Assembly: GCA_905209075.1 (NCBI GenBank) | Contig: CAJLRL010000002.1 | Coordinates: forward strand, 124,001-188,000 | DNA from: an uncultured Lachnospiraceae bacterium | GTDB taxonomy: Bacteria; Bacillota; Clostridia; Lachnospirales; Lachnospiraceae | Reading direction: 5' to 3' | Length of the DNA: 64,000 nt | Shown here: in pieces, positions 25,467 through 34,892 of the stretch | How the letters are laid out: each line of letters opens with the position of its first letter | Position numbering within the stretch: the stretch's first letter is position 1 | The notes under the pieces: model-generated | Seen by the model: the letters and a program-made list of their open reading frames with translations, nothing else | What the model was told of the DNA's origin: nothing | Database searches by the model: none | Translations under genes and position numbers: made by a program

Positions 25467-26882
25467 ATGAAAAAGAAATTAATCAGTGCACTTATGTGTG
25501 CAACAATGGTTTCAACAATGCTTGCCGGATGTGGATCAGGAAGCGGCGGAAGTGCTTCTGGTGGGGATACAGAATCAGAGGCAGCAGAATCAGAGGTAGT
25601 AACAAATACTTATGGAGATTCAAAAGGAACACATCTTGAGATGTGGACATTCGTTGAACTTCATGCTCAGCACTACGGAACAATGGTTGAGCAGTGGAAC
25701 AAGGATCATCCAGACAAAACGATCGAGATCACATGTACTACATATCCATATGCAGACATGCATACAAAACTTATCACAGCTCTTCAGGCTGGCACAGGAG
25801 CTCCTGATATCTGTGATGTAGAGGTTGGACAGTTCCCTAACGTTGTAGCTGGTAAAGATGAGTGGTTAGTTCCACTTGATGATTACATGACAGAGTACAA
25901 AGATTCAATGGTTCCTGCAAGACTTGAGGTTTACTCAGGAGATGATGGAAAGATCTACGGAGCTCCTTATCATGTAGGTGCTACAGTAATGTACTACAAT
26001 GTAAAAGCTATGGCTGATGCAATGGGAATCTCTAATGATGATGTTATCGCAAAGATTGATAATGTTAAGACATGGGATGACTATGAGGCACTTGGAACAG
26101 AATATGTTGAAGCAGCCGGAGAAAAAGGAACAAAATACTGGACATCTGTTGATACAGGCGGAACAGACTGGTTATGGCTTGCTATGGCTGAGTACGGAGA
26201 CGACTGGACAGGTGGATTCAAAGAAAAAGCAAATGTAAAGCTTGATTCAGTAAAGAATATGCTTACAATGCAGCAGAGATGGTTAAAGAACCAGGTAGCA
26301 GAGGTTTCACCGGATGGACATGTGGATCTTGAGGCTGGTTTCCAGAATATCCTTGATCATAACATCGTTTCATTCCCTAAGGCAATGTGGTATATGAGCC
26401 GTTTCACAAACTACATGTCAGAAGAAAAAGGTAACTGGTATATTGCAAAATGTCCTGTATTTGAGGAAGGACAGAAATGTTCAGTAGGTATCGGTGGTAC
26501 AGGTACAGTTGTTACAAAGCAGTCTAAATCACAGGATCTTGCAGCAGAGTTCCTTTGCTGGGCTAAGATGTCAGAGGTAGGTGAGCAGAACATCTGGGAT
26601 ACACTTGGATTTGATGTATGTAACACAGATTGCTGGACAATGGACAGCTTTGCTAAGGATGAGAACAACCAGTATAACCAGTTCTTCATCAACAAACCAT
26701 ATGAGGTACTTAACTCAATCGGACTTGATAACATCGGAAAGATTTCTTCTGTAGCTATCAGCCCAACAATCAATGAGTACACATGCAACACTACTCTTAA
26801 CGAGGTACTTGAAGATCCTGACTATAGTGTAGATGATGCACTTCAGGAATTACAGGATGCAGTAGATGCAGAGCAGAATTAG
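25467..26882 (+). CDS. Sugar ABC transporter substrate-binding lipoprotein
   Basis: 471 aa. Lipoprotein signal MKKKLISALMCATMVSTML followed by AGCGSGSGG, then a serine/glycine/glutamate-rich linker and a type I solute-binding fold (ITCTTYPYADMHTKLITALQ, GAPDICDVEVGQ, YGAPYHVGATVMYYN, GIGGTGTVVTKQS). Many Trp residues suit an oligosaccharide site. With two permeases, GH51 and GH127 downstream, arabino-oligosaccharides are the likely ligand (AraN-like). The hairpin after it probably keeps its transcript in excess over the permeases. Strong ribosome site AAAGGAGGAAGG. Confidence 0.92.
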   Translation: MKKKLISALMCATMVSTMLAGCGSGSGGSASGGDTESEAAESEVVTNTYGDSKGTHLEMWTFVELHAQHYGTMVEQWNKDHPDKTIEITCTTYPYADMHTKLITALQAGTGAPDICDVEVGQFPNVVAGKDEWLVPLDDYMTEYKDSMVPARLEVYSGDDGKIYGAPYHVGATVMYYNVKAMADAMGISNDDVIAKIDNVKTWDDYEALGTEYVEAAGEKGTKYWTSVDTGGTDWLWLAMAEYGDDWTGGFKEKANVKLDSVKNMLTMQQRWLKNQVAEVSPDGHVDLEAGFQNILDHNIVSFPKAMWYMSRFTNYMSEEKGNWYIAKCPVFEEGQKCSVGIGGTGTVVTKQSKSQDLAAEFLCWAKMSEVGEQNIWDTLGFDVCNTDCWTMDSFAKDENNQYNQFFINKPYEVLNSIGLDNIGKISSVAISPTINEYTCNTTLNEVLEDPDYSVDDALQELQDAVDAEQN

Positions 26883-26895
26883 TCTATGACTTATA

Positions 26896-26936
26896 GAGGG
26901 GGTTCAGGAGGGTAATCCTCCACCCCCCTTTTTTAT
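26896..26936 (+). terminator. Attenuating hairpin between binding protein and permeases
   Basis: GGGGGTTCAGGAGG and CCTCCACCCCCC form a G+C-rich hairpin followed by TTTTTT inside the operon. This arrangement commonly gives more binding protein than permease. Confidence 0.8.
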
Positions 26937-26986
26937 ATCAAAATTATATAGGTAGATAGGTAGAAATGTAGAAAGAGGTGTGTGAT

Positions 26987-27883
26987 TTGAAGATTAAAAA
27001 ATTCTTATATTCACAGAAAGTTGCACCATATGTATTTGTGATCCCGTTTATTCTCAGTTTTGCTTTTTTCTGGATTTATCCGTTATGTTCATCTGTAACA
27101 ATGAGTTTCCAGAAGATCGGGGCAATAGACTGGAGCTGGTGTGGAATTGAAAATTACAAAAAACTTTTGACAGATAATGTTTTCCATATTGCTATTAAAA
27201 ACAGTGCAACATATATGTTTTGGACACTTGTTTTACTTATTCCGTTCCCAATGCTTTTTGCAGTTCTTATGGACAGCAACCTTGTAAAAGCAAAAGGTGT
27301 ATGGAAAGCGATACTTTATATGCCGGCGCTTACATCAGTAGTTATTTCAGGAACACTGTTCCGTCTGATGTTTACAGAGTACAGCACAGGTCAGATGAAC
27401 CAGCTTACTCAGATGCTTGGACTTGGTACTTTTAAATGGCTGAAGATGGGCTGGTCAGGAATGGCAGCACTTCTCGTAGTTGCCTGCTGGAGATGGACCG
27501 GTGTAAATATGCTTTATTTCCTTTCAGGACTTAAATCAATTGATACATCGCTCTATGAAGCTGCTGAGATCGATGGAGCATCAGGATGGCAGAAATTCCG
27601 CTATGTAACATTACCATTACTTAAACCTACAACAATTTACGTGCTTACAATTTCAATCTATGCAGGACTTGCTATGTTCCTTGAGTCATACATGTTATGG
27701 GGTGGAAACAACTCACCAGGAAATATCGGTCTTACAATCGTAGGATACCTGTACAAACGTGGTATTGAGAAAAACGATATGGGTTATGCATGTGCAGTAG
27801 GTATGGTACTCTTAGTGATCGCACTTGTTATCAATATCGTACAGCTTATATTAAGCGGTACATTCAAGAACGAGGAGGAATAA
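26987..27883 (+). CDS. Sugar ABC transporter permease (MalF-type)
   Basis: 298 aa, six hydrophobic segments (from FVIPFILSFAFFWIYPLC to VLLVIALVINIVQLIL). The EAA loop contacting the ATPase is YEAAEIDGASGWQKFRYVTLPLLKP. Start TTG 26987 is chosen because GAGGTG sits six bases upstream; GTG 26978 would overlap that site. It ends 4 bp before the second permease. No ATPase gene is in the operon, so a shared MsmX-type ATPase elsewhere is inferred. Confidence 0.9.
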   Translation: MKIKKFLYSQKVAPYVFVIPFILSFAFFWIYPLCSSVTMSFQKIGAIDWSWCGIENYKKLLTDNVFHIAIKNSATYMFWTLVLLIPFPMLFAVLMDSNLVKAKGVWKAILYMPALTSVVISGTLFRLMFTEYSTGQMNQLTQMLGLGTFKWLKMGWSGMAALLVVACWRWTGVNMLYFLSGLKSIDTSLYEAAEIDGASGWQKFRYVTLPLLKPTTIYVLTISIYAGLAMFLESYMLWGGNNSPGNIGLTIVGYLYKRGIEKNDMGYACAVGMVLLVIALVINIVQLILSGTFKNEEE

Positions 27884-27887
27884 GACA

Positions 27888-28769
27888 ATGGCAGATAAAA
27901 ATAAAAAAGTACGTTCTGTGTCTGACACTCCAAGACATAAAATTGGCGTAGTGCTCGGGACAGGATTCTTCCTTATATTATGTGCAATAATAGTTTTCCC
28001 GGTATTGGCAGGACTTTTAGCATCATTTAGACCAGGTAAAGTACTTATCCGTAGAGGTTTGTCACTTGATTTTGATATATCAACAATGAGTCTGGATAAC
28101 TACACATATCTGTTCTCTGGAAACGCAGATAGCCAGAAATATTTTATGTGGTACAAAAACTCACTTATCATTACAATTGTTTCTGTAGCACTTACACTTA
28201 TTATCTGCTACTTCGTTGCATATGGACTTACAATGTACAATTACAAACTTAAGAATTTCCTTTTCTTCTTAGTTATCGCTACTATGATGGTTCCATTCGA
28301 AATCCTTATGCTTCCTCTCTATAAAGAGGTAATTGCACTTAACATTATAGATACATATTTTGGTGTGATCGTAACCGGATTATGTTCAGCATCGACGATA
28401 TTCTTCTTCAGGCAGTATCTGTCAGGACTTCCTAAGGATCTTCTCGATGCAGCAAGGATTGATGGAGCTACAGAGTATGGTATTGCTACAAAGATCATAC
28501 TCCCACTTACAAAACCAGCATTCGCATCAATGGGTATCCTTAGTGCGATGGGTGTATGGAATGCAATACTCTGGCCGCTGCTTGTATTAAAAGGAGCAGA
28601 GAAGTTTACACTTCCAATCGGACTTAATACACTTCTTACACCATACGGAAATAACTATGACGTGCTTATTGCAGGATCAATGTTTGGTATTTTACCAATA
28701 TTTATCATTTTCCTGATCTTCCAGAAGTACATCATCGATGGTATGACAGCCGGAGCTGTAAAGGGTTAA
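27888..28769 (+). CDS. Sugar ABC transporter permease (MalG-type)
   Basis: 293 aa, six hydrophobic segments. EAA-type loop LLDAARIDGATEYGIATKII followed by LPLTKPAFASMG. Forms the heteromeric channel with the preceding permease. It starts at ATG 27888, four bases after the previous stop, with GAGGAGGAATAA overlapping the end of the previous gene. Confidence 0.92.
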   Translation: MADKNKKVRSVSDTPRHKIGVVLGTGFFLILCAIIVFPVLAGLLASFRPGKVLIRRGLSLDFDISTMSLDNYTYLFSGNADSQKYFMWYKNSLIITIVSVALTLIICYFVAYGLTMYNYKLKNFLFFLVIATMMVPFEILMLPLYKEVIALNIIDTYFGVIVTGLCSASTIFFFRQYLSGLPKDLLDAARIDGATEYGIATKIILPLTKPAFASMGILSAMGVWNAILWPLLVLKGAEKFTLPIGLNTLLTPYGNNYDVLIAGSMFGILPIFIIFLIFQKYIIDGMTAGAVKG

Positions 28770-28786
28770 TAAATAATGCTTATGAT

Positions 28787-28811
28787 CAGGCTGCGCATAT
28801 TGCGTGGCCTG
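28787..28811 (+). other. Intercistronic hairpin
   Basis: CAGGCTGCGC (28787-28796) and GCGTGGCCTG (28802-28811) pair with two wobbles and a 5-nt loop. It lies between permease and GH51 genes without a T-run, so mRNA stability is more likely than termination. Confidence 0.55.
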
Positions 28812-28847
28812 GGATTAACATAATAATGTATTTGGATAGGAGAGAAT

Positions 28848-30368
28848 ATGGCTAAATTAATAATAAATAACGAGGCAAAAAAGAGCACGATTGCTCCAGA
28901 AATTTATGGACATTTTTCAGAGCATCTTGGAAGATGCATATATGAAGGATTGTACGTTGGGGAAAATTCAGATATTCCAAATGTAAATGGAATGCGTACA
29001 GATGTTGTTGAGGCTTTAAAAGAAATGAAAATACCGGTTCTCCGCTGGCCTGGCGGATGCTTTGCCGATGAGTATCATTGGATGGATGGAATCGGACCAA
29101 AAGAGAATCGTAAAAAAATGATAAATACACACTGGGGCGGAGTTGTCGAGGACAACAGCTTTGGTACACATGAGTTTTTCGAATTATGTCGTCAGCTGGG
29201 CTGCAAGACGTATGTAAACGGAAATTTAGGAAGCGGAACTGTCCGTGAGATGAGTGAGTGGGTTGAATATATCACATTTAATGGGGTATCACCGATGGCT
29301 GATCTTCGAAAAGCAAACGGACATGAGGAACCATGGACTATTGATTATTTTGGTGTAGGAAATGAAAACTGGGGCTGCGGTGGAAATATGAGACCTGAGC
29401 ATTATGCAGACGAATACCGCAGATATCAGACTTATGTAAGAAACTATGCCGGAAACCAGCCAATTCAGAAAGTATGCTGTGGACCAAACGTGGATGATTA
29501 TGAGTGGACAAAAAAAGTTATGGAGACATGCTTTGACCATTGTGAACCTAGATTCCATGGTCTTATGGATGGTCTTTCACTCCACTATTATACTTTACCT
29601 GAAACTGAAGATAACTGGGATATAAAAGGAAGTGCTACTGATTTTACAGAAGATATATTCTACCAGACGTTAAAGAGAAGCTTTTTCATGGAAGAACTCA
29701 TAAACCGTCATGGCGCTATCATGGATCAGTATGATCCGGATAAAAATATCGGACTTATAGTTGATGAGTGGGGAATCTGGTCTGATGTGGAGCCGGGAAC
29801 AAATCCTGGATTTTTATATCAGCAGAATACAATGCGTGATGCACTTGTAGCAGGAATCACACTTAATATTTTCAACAAACATTCTGATCGTGTAAAGATG
29901 GCCTGCATAGCACAGCTTATCAACGTACTTCAGTCAGTAATGCTTACAGATGGCGAGAAGATGATAAAGACACCTACATACTATGTATTCCATATGATGC
30001 GTCATCATCAGGGAGCCTCACTTCTTGGAAGCGAGCTTGTGGGATGTGGAACTGTAGGAAAAGATAAAAACGAACTTCCTAAAGTTATCGAGTCTGTATC
30101 AGAGGATGCTGACGGAGTTATTACAGTAACACTCACAAACAACTCTCTTGAAGCATCTGAGGAGATTGAAATCTCACTCACAGCTGACAGCGCGAGCTAC
30201 AATGTAAAAGAAGCAAGATTCATAGCAGGAGCAATGAATGCGCACAATACATTTGATCAGCCAGAGGTTGTAGAAGAAAAAGACTTTGATGCATTTGAAA
30301 AGAATGCTGACGGAATTAAAGTTACTATTCCGGCATGTAGTGTTGTTACACTTCGTCTTGCAAAATAA
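28848..30368 (+). CDS. GH51 alpha-L-arabinofuranosidase
   Basis: 506 aa, no signal peptide, cytoplasmic. GH51 motifs: PEIYGHFSEHLGRCIYEGL, RWPGGCFADEYHWMDGIGP, acid/base Glu173 in GVGNENWGCGG and nucleophile Glu307 in LIVDEWGIWSD. C-terminal beta-sandwich from about residue 400. It removes terminal alpha-L-arabinofuranose from imported arabino-oligosaccharides or arabinoxylo-oligosaccharides, giving arabinose for AraA. Usually hexameric. It starts after TAGGAGAGAAT and is in the transporter operon. Confidence 0.96.
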   Translation: MAKLIINNEAKKSTIAPEIYGHFSEHLGRCIYEGLYVGENSDIPNVNGMRTDVVEALKEMKIPVLRWPGGCFADEYHWMDGIGPKENRKKMINTHWGGVVEDNSFGTHEFFELCRQLGCKTYVNGNLGSGTVREMSEWVEYITFNGVSPMADLRKANGHEEPWTIDYFGVGNENWGCGGNMRPEHYADEYRRYQTYVRNYAGNQPIQKVCCGPNVDDYEWTKKVMETCFDHCEPRFHGLMDGLSLHYYTLPETEDNWDIKGSATDFTEDIFYQTLKRSFFMEELINRHGAIMDQYDPDKNIGLIVDEWGIWSDVEPGTNPGFLYQQNTMRDALVAGITLNIFNKHSDRVKMACIAQLINVLQSVMLTDGEKMIKTPTYYVFHMMRHHQGASLLGSELVGCGTVGKDKNELPKVIESVSEDADGVITVTLTNNSLEASEEIEISLTADSASYNVKEARFIAGAMNAHNTFDQPEVVEEKDFDAFEKNADGIKVTIPACSVVTLRLAK

Positions 30369-30414
30369 GTAATATTTAGGAACGTACATAAGGACTTGAA
30401 AAAGGAGACTTGAT

Positions 30415-31068
30415 ATGGCAGGCAGATTTAAATATGACAATAAAGTTTTTGAAGTGATAAATGCGATAGTTGATTTACTTGTTTTAGGCTTTTTCTGGAT
30501 AATAACAAGTATTCCCATTTTTACTATGGGAGCATCAACAACAGCACTTTATTATACAGTAAACAAATCAATAAGAAATAAAAAAGGATATGCATACAGA
30601 GAGTACTGGAAGGCATTTAAGCGCAATTTTAAACAGGCAACATTATGTTTTTTGATGTGGTTTGTTGTGGCAATATTTCTTGTAGGTGATGTCATTATTA
30701 CAAAGCAGGTATTACGTCAGGATACACAGCTTGGAGCGTCATATTATTTCTTCCTTGTACTTGCAGGTGCAGCGCTTGCATGGGAGTTTTATTTATTTTC
30801 ATATATAGCAAGATTTGAATGTACCGTAATGGAAGCAATGAAAAAAAGCCTCTTTATGATGCTTGCTAATCTTGGCTGGTCAGCAGCACTTGTGGCAATA
30901 TTCATGGCATGTCTGTTCTTGTGCAGAGATATGATGAGCCTGTTTATATTATTGCCGGGTGGATTTTGTGCGATCAAAAATTATATTCTGGAGAAAGTAT
31001 TCAAAAAGTACAGAACCCCGGAAGATATTGCAAGGGAACTTGAGATGAACAGAACATTCTCAAGATAG
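30415..31068 (+). CDS. DUF624 (YesL-like) membrane protein
   Basis: 217 aa with about five hydrophobic segments. N-terminal KVFEVINAIVDLLVLGFFWI and SIPIFTMGASTTALYYTVNK are diagnostic of YesL/DUF624 proteins, which recur in oligosaccharide transporter loci of Firmicutes. Exact role is unknown; a transport accessory or sensor role is assumed. It starts after AAAGGAGACTTG, 46 bp after GH51, and is followed by a terminator that separates it from GH127. Confidence 0.87.
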   Translation: MAGRFKYDNKVFEVINAIVDLLVLGFFWIITSIPIFTMGASTTALYYTVNKSIRNKKGYAYREYWKAFKRNFKQATLCFLMWFVVAIFLVGDVIITKQVLRQDTQLGASYYFFLVLAGAALAWEFYLFSYIARFECTVMEAMKKSLFMMLANLGWSAALVAIFMACLFLCRDMMSLFILLPGGFCAIKNYILEKVFKKYRTPEDIARELEMNRTFSR

Positions 31069-31097
31069 CAAAAGGCGGGGGTATCCCGCCTTTTTGC
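31069..31097 (+). terminator. Terminator after DUF624 gene
   Basis: CAAAAGGCGGG pairs with CCCGCCTTTTTG around GGTAT; T-run included. Confidence 0.9.
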
Positions 31098-31136
31098 ACT
31101 TAAAGATTTGTTGGAACGAGAAGGGGAGACTGTAAA

Positions 31137-33059
31137 ATGGATTCAAACGAAAGCTGGGTTGATTTAAAAAATATAAAAATTACAGATGATTTCTGGAGCG
31201 GCATGCAGAATCTTGTGACAGATGTTGTCATACCTTTTCAGGAGAGGGTTCTAAATGACGATGAACCTGATGTTGAGAAAAGCCATGCGATCGAAAACTT
31301 CAGGATAGCGGCAGGTTTAAGTGATGGCGAATTTTATGGTATGGTTTTTCAGGACAGCGATGTTGCAAAATGGCTTGAGGGTGCAGCCTATTCACTTATT
31401 ATAAAACCGGATAAAGAACTTGAAAAAAGAGCGGATGATATAATAGGGATAATAGAAAAGGCACAGCAGCCGGATGGCTATTTAAATACATATTTTACGA
31501 TCAAGGAGCCTGATCACCGCTGGCAGAATCTTTTGGAGTGCCATGAACTATACTGCGCAGGTCATATGATGGAAGCTGCTGTTGCATATTATGATGCGAC
31601 AGGAAAAGACCGGCTGCTTAAGGTCATGGAAAGGATGGCGGGACATATCATAAACCGCTTTGGCCCTGATAAGATTACCGGCATTCCGGGACATCAGGAA
31701 GTTGAGATAGGTCTTATGCGTATGTATCATGTGACGGACAATGAAGAGTATAAAAAGATGGCACGTTATTTTCTTGAGGAAAGGGGTAAAAATCCGGATT
31801 TTTTCAAGGAGGAAGCACAAAAGAGAGACTGGAAGCATTTTGGGATGATTCCGGAGGATACGAAATATAATCAAAGTTATGCCACAATATATGAGCAGGA
31901 TGAGGCGGTAGGACACAGTGTAAGAGCAGTATATATGTATACGGCCATGGCTGATCTTGCAGCAACAGATAATGATGAAAGATTATACAAGGCATGCAGA
32001 CGCCTGTGGGACAACATGGCACAGAAAAAAATGTACATAACAGGAGGCATAGGCTCAACGGTTGAGGGTGAAGCTTTCACAAAGGAGTATGAGCTTCCAA
32101 ATGATATGGCATATGCTGAGACATGCGCTTCGATAGGACTTGTATTTTTTGCCAAACAGATGCTTAGGATGGATAAAAGCGGTGAATATGCAGATGTGAT
32201 GGAACGTGCACTTTATAATGGGATCATAAGCGGAATGCAGCTGGATGGAAAAAGATTTTTCTATGTAAATCCGCTTGAAGTGAATCCTGGTGTGTCAGGG
32301 GAGATATTTGGATATAAACATGTTATACCGCAAAGACCGGGATGGTACACATGTGCATGCTGCCCGCCAAACCTTGTCCGTATGGTCACGTCACTTGGAA
32401 AATATACATGGGATGAGGATGAAGATACTATATATTCACATATGTTCATAGGACAGGAGGCTAAGCTCAATAAAGCTGATATTTCAGTAAAGAGCAGTTA
32501 TCCATGGAAAGGACAGATTGCATATACGATAAATCCGAAAACATCAGATAAATTTGCTGTTGCGATCCATATACCGGGATATCTGAAAAAATATACTGTT
32601 AGGCTGAATGGTGAAATTATTGATGCGTCAAAACAGGTGAAAAATGGATACATGTATATCGAACGTGTATGGTATAGTAATGATACGATTGAAATTACAT
32701 TTGATATGGAGATCAGAAAGGTCTATGCGAATACAAATGTCAGAGAGGATATTGGCTGCGTGGCGCTTATGAGAGGCCCATTTGTATATTGCTTTGAGGG
32801 GGTTGACAACGATTCAGATGTTCAAAGCCTTATACTTGAAGCGGAAAAGATAGATCAGGCTAAGGAAGAAATTATGACAGATGATCTGCTGAAGGGAATG
32901 ACATCTATCCTTGTTCCGGCAGTAAGGCTTGAAAGTGATGATGGACTTTATTCGGAAAATCCACCTAAAGAACGAAGTGTTATGGCAAAGGCTGTTCCGT
33001 ATTTTGCATGGGGCAACAGAGGACTTAACCAGATGCGTGTGTGGATGCATAGCAGATAG
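31137..33059 (+). CDS. GH127 beta-L-arabinofuranosidase
   Basis: 640 aa, no signal peptide. The family's zinc-thiolate active site is visible: Glu and Cys of YAETCASIG and the pair Cys408-Cys409 in CACCPPNLVRM (the first is the expected nucleophile). The (alpha/alpha)6 barrel covers about 20-420, with beta domains after. GH127 enzymes release beta-L-arabinofuranose from hydroxyproline-linked arabinans of plant glycoproteins (extensins). The enzyme could extend the locus from pectic arabinan to extensin sugars. It starts after AAGGGGAGACTG and follows a terminator, so it may have its own promoter. Confidence 0.94.
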   Translation: MDSNESWVDLKNIKITDDFWSGMQNLVTDVVIPFQERVLNDDEPDVEKSHAIENFRIAAGLSDGEFYGMVFQDSDVAKWLEGAAYSLIIKPDKELEKRADDIIGIIEKAQQPDGYLNTYFTIKEPDHRWQNLLECHELYCAGHMMEAAVAYYDATGKDRLLKVMERMAGHIINRFGPDKITGIPGHQEVEIGLMRMYHVTDNEEYKKMARYFLEERGKNPDFFKEEAQKRDWKHFGMIPEDTKYNQSYATIYEQDEAVGHSVRAVYMYTAMADLAATDNDERLYKACRRLWDNMAQKKMYITGGIGSTVEGEAFTKEYELPNDMAYAETCASIGLVFFAKQMLRMDKSGEYADVMERALYNGIISGMQLDGKRFFYVNPLEVNPGVSGEIFGYKHVIPQRPGWYTCACCPPNLVRMVTSLGKYTWDEDEDTIYSHMFIGQEAKLNKADISVKSSYPWKGQIAYTINPKTSDKFAVAIHIPGYLKKYTVRLNGEIIDASKQVKNGYMYIERVWYSNDTIEITFDMEIRKVYANTNVREDIGCVALMRGPFVYCFEGVDNDSDVQSLILEAEKIDQAKEEIMTDDLLKGMTSILVPAVRLESDDGLYSENPPKERSVMAKAVPYFAWGNRGLNQMRVWMHSR

Positions 33060-33097
33060 ATCAAATATCCAGTGCTCAGGTGATTTGAGGTTCGGAT

Positions 33098-33182
33098 AAT
33101 ATGGATATCTGTTGATTTAAGTACCTGATAATCTGGATATCTGTTGATTTAAGTACTGGACAATCTCGGTATCAGGTAATTT
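33098..33182. repeat. 32-bp tandem repeat upstream of araA
   Basis: Two copies of a 32-bp unit with GGATATCTGTTGATTTAAGT as the core lie at 33098-33129 and 33130-33161, followed by a partial copy (AATCTCGGTATCAGG) to about 33182. It sits in the 179-bp gap before araA. Confidence 0.9.
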
Positions 33183-33238
33183 CATATGAGATAATTTAGC
33201 CGCATAGAAATGATTATAAAAATAGAAGGAGAAGAATT

Positions 33239-34735
33239 ATGTTAGCAGTTAAAAAATACAAATTTTGGTTTTGTACAGGATCACAGGATTTATACGGAGA
33301 TGAGTGTCTTGCAAATGTAGCAGCTCATTCAAAGGAGATTGTGGCAAAGTTAAATGAATCAGGAGTTCTTCCTTTTGAAGTTGTCTGGAAGCCGACACTT
33401 ATAACAAACGAGCTTATAAGAAAGACATTCAATGAGGCAAACACAGATGACGAGTGTGCAGGTGTTATCGTATGGTGCCACACATTTTCGCCTGCTAAAT
33501 CATGGATCTTAGGACTTAAGGAATTAAGAAAACCATTACTTCATTTACATACACAGTACAATGAGGAAATCCCTTATGATTCTATCGACATGGATTTCAT
33601 GAATGAAAATCAGGCAGCACACGGAGATCGTGAGTGGGGACACATTGTTACACGCATGGGAATTGAGAGAAAAGTTGTTGTTGGACACTGGTCTGATCCG
33701 GTTGTACAGGGCAAGATCGCATCATGGCAGCGTGTGGCAGTCGGAGTTGTGGAGAGCAGCCATATCCGTGTAATGCGTGTAGCTGACAATATGAGAAATG
33801 TTGCGGTTACAGAAGGTGATAAGGTAGAGGCACAGATCAAGTTTGGCTGGGAAGTTGATGCTTATCCTGTAAATGAGATCGCAGAGGCTGTTGCAGCAGT
33901 ATCACAGTCAGATACAAATGCACTTGTAGACGAATACTATGATAAATATGATATTTTACTTGAGGGCAGAGATCCTGAAGAATTCAAAAAACATGTTGCT
34001 GTACAGGCACAGATAGAGCTTGGATTCGAGAGGTTCCTTGAGGAGAAAAATTATCAGGCTATCGTTACACATTTCGGAGATCTTGGCGCATTAAAACAGC
34101 TTCCGGGACTTGCTATCCAGCGTCTTATGGAAAAAGGATATGGTTTCGGAGCAGAGGGAGACTGGAAGGTTGCCGCAATGGTACGTCTCATGAAGATAAT
34201 GACTGCAGGCATGAAAGATGCAAAAGGTACATCAATGCTTGAAGATTACACATATAATCTTATGAAAGGAAAAGAGGGAATCCTTGAGGCACACATGCTT
34301 GAGATCTGCCCGACTATCGCAGATGGTCCTATCAGCATCAAATGCCAGCCGCTTTCAATGGGTGACAGAGAAGATCCAGCGAGACTTGTATTTACATCAA
34401 AGGAGGGCACAGGTATTGCGACATCACTTGTTGATCTTGGAGATCGTTTCCGTCTTATCATCAACACGGTTGACTGCAAAAAGACAGAAAAACCTATGCC
34501 GAAGCTGCCGGTAGCTACAAACTTCTGGACACCACAGCCAGACCTTTACACAGGAGCAGAGGCATGGATACTTGCAGGTGGAGCACACCATACAGCATTC
34601 ACATATGACCTTACAGCAGAGCAGATGGGTGACTGGGCTGCAGCAATGGGAATCGAGGCTGTATTTATTGACAACGATACAACGATCAGAAATTTCAAGA
34701 AAGATCTTATGCTTGGAAATATTTTTTACAAATAA
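33239..34735 (+). CDS. araA: L-arabinose isomerase
   Basis: 498 aa, normal length. Converts L-arabinose to L-ribulose. Signatures: FWFCTGSQDLYGDECLANV, GVIVWCHTFSPAKSWI, HLHTQYNEEIPYD, and the metal/active-site region GTSMLEDYTYNLMKG, EAHMLEICPTIADG and the C-terminal GGAHHTAFTYDLT. Strong ribosome site GAAGGAGAAGAATT. araB and araD are not adjacent; the gene ends at a terminator, so the rest of the arabinose route must be elsewhere or be replaced. Confidence 0.97.
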   Translation: MLAVKKYKFWFCTGSQDLYGDECLANVAAHSKEIVAKLNESGVLPFEVVWKPTLITNELIRKTFNEANTDDECAGVIVWCHTFSPAKSWILGLKELRKPLLHLHTQYNEEIPYDSIDMDFMNENQAAHGDREWGHIVTRMGIERKVVVGHWSDPVVQGKIASWQRVAVGVVESSHIRVMRVADNMRNVAVTEGDKVEAQIKFGWEVDAYPVNEIAEAVAAVSQSDTNALVDEYYDKYDILLEGRDPEEFKKHVAVQAQIELGFERFLEEKNYQAIVTHFGDLGALKQLPGLAIQRLMEKGYGFGAEGDWKVAAMVRLMKIMTAGMKDAKGTSMLEDYTYNLMKGKEGILEAHMLEICPTIADGPISIKCQPLSMGDREDPARLVFTSKEGTGIATSLVDLGDRFRLIINTVDCKKTEKPMPKLPVATNFWTPQPDLYTGAEAWILAGGAHHTAFTYDLTAEQMGDWAAAMGIEAVFIDNDTTIRNFKKDLMLGNIFYK

Positions 34736-34774
34736 ATCGCACACCTCTAATTAATATTAACCTATATAATGAAA

Positions 34775-34805
34775 GACCGCCGCACATATGTGTGGCGGTT
34801 TTTCT
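34775..34805 (+). terminator. Terminator after araA
   Basis: ACCGCCGCACAT and ATGTGTGGCGGT form a near-perfect palindrome followed by TTTTT. Confidence 0.9.
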
Positions 34806-34892
34806 GTTACTTTATAATTAATATCATGGCGTATGTATTATGGCGTATATATACAAATCTTTTATATACAGTATTTTTATGGAAAATTTATG

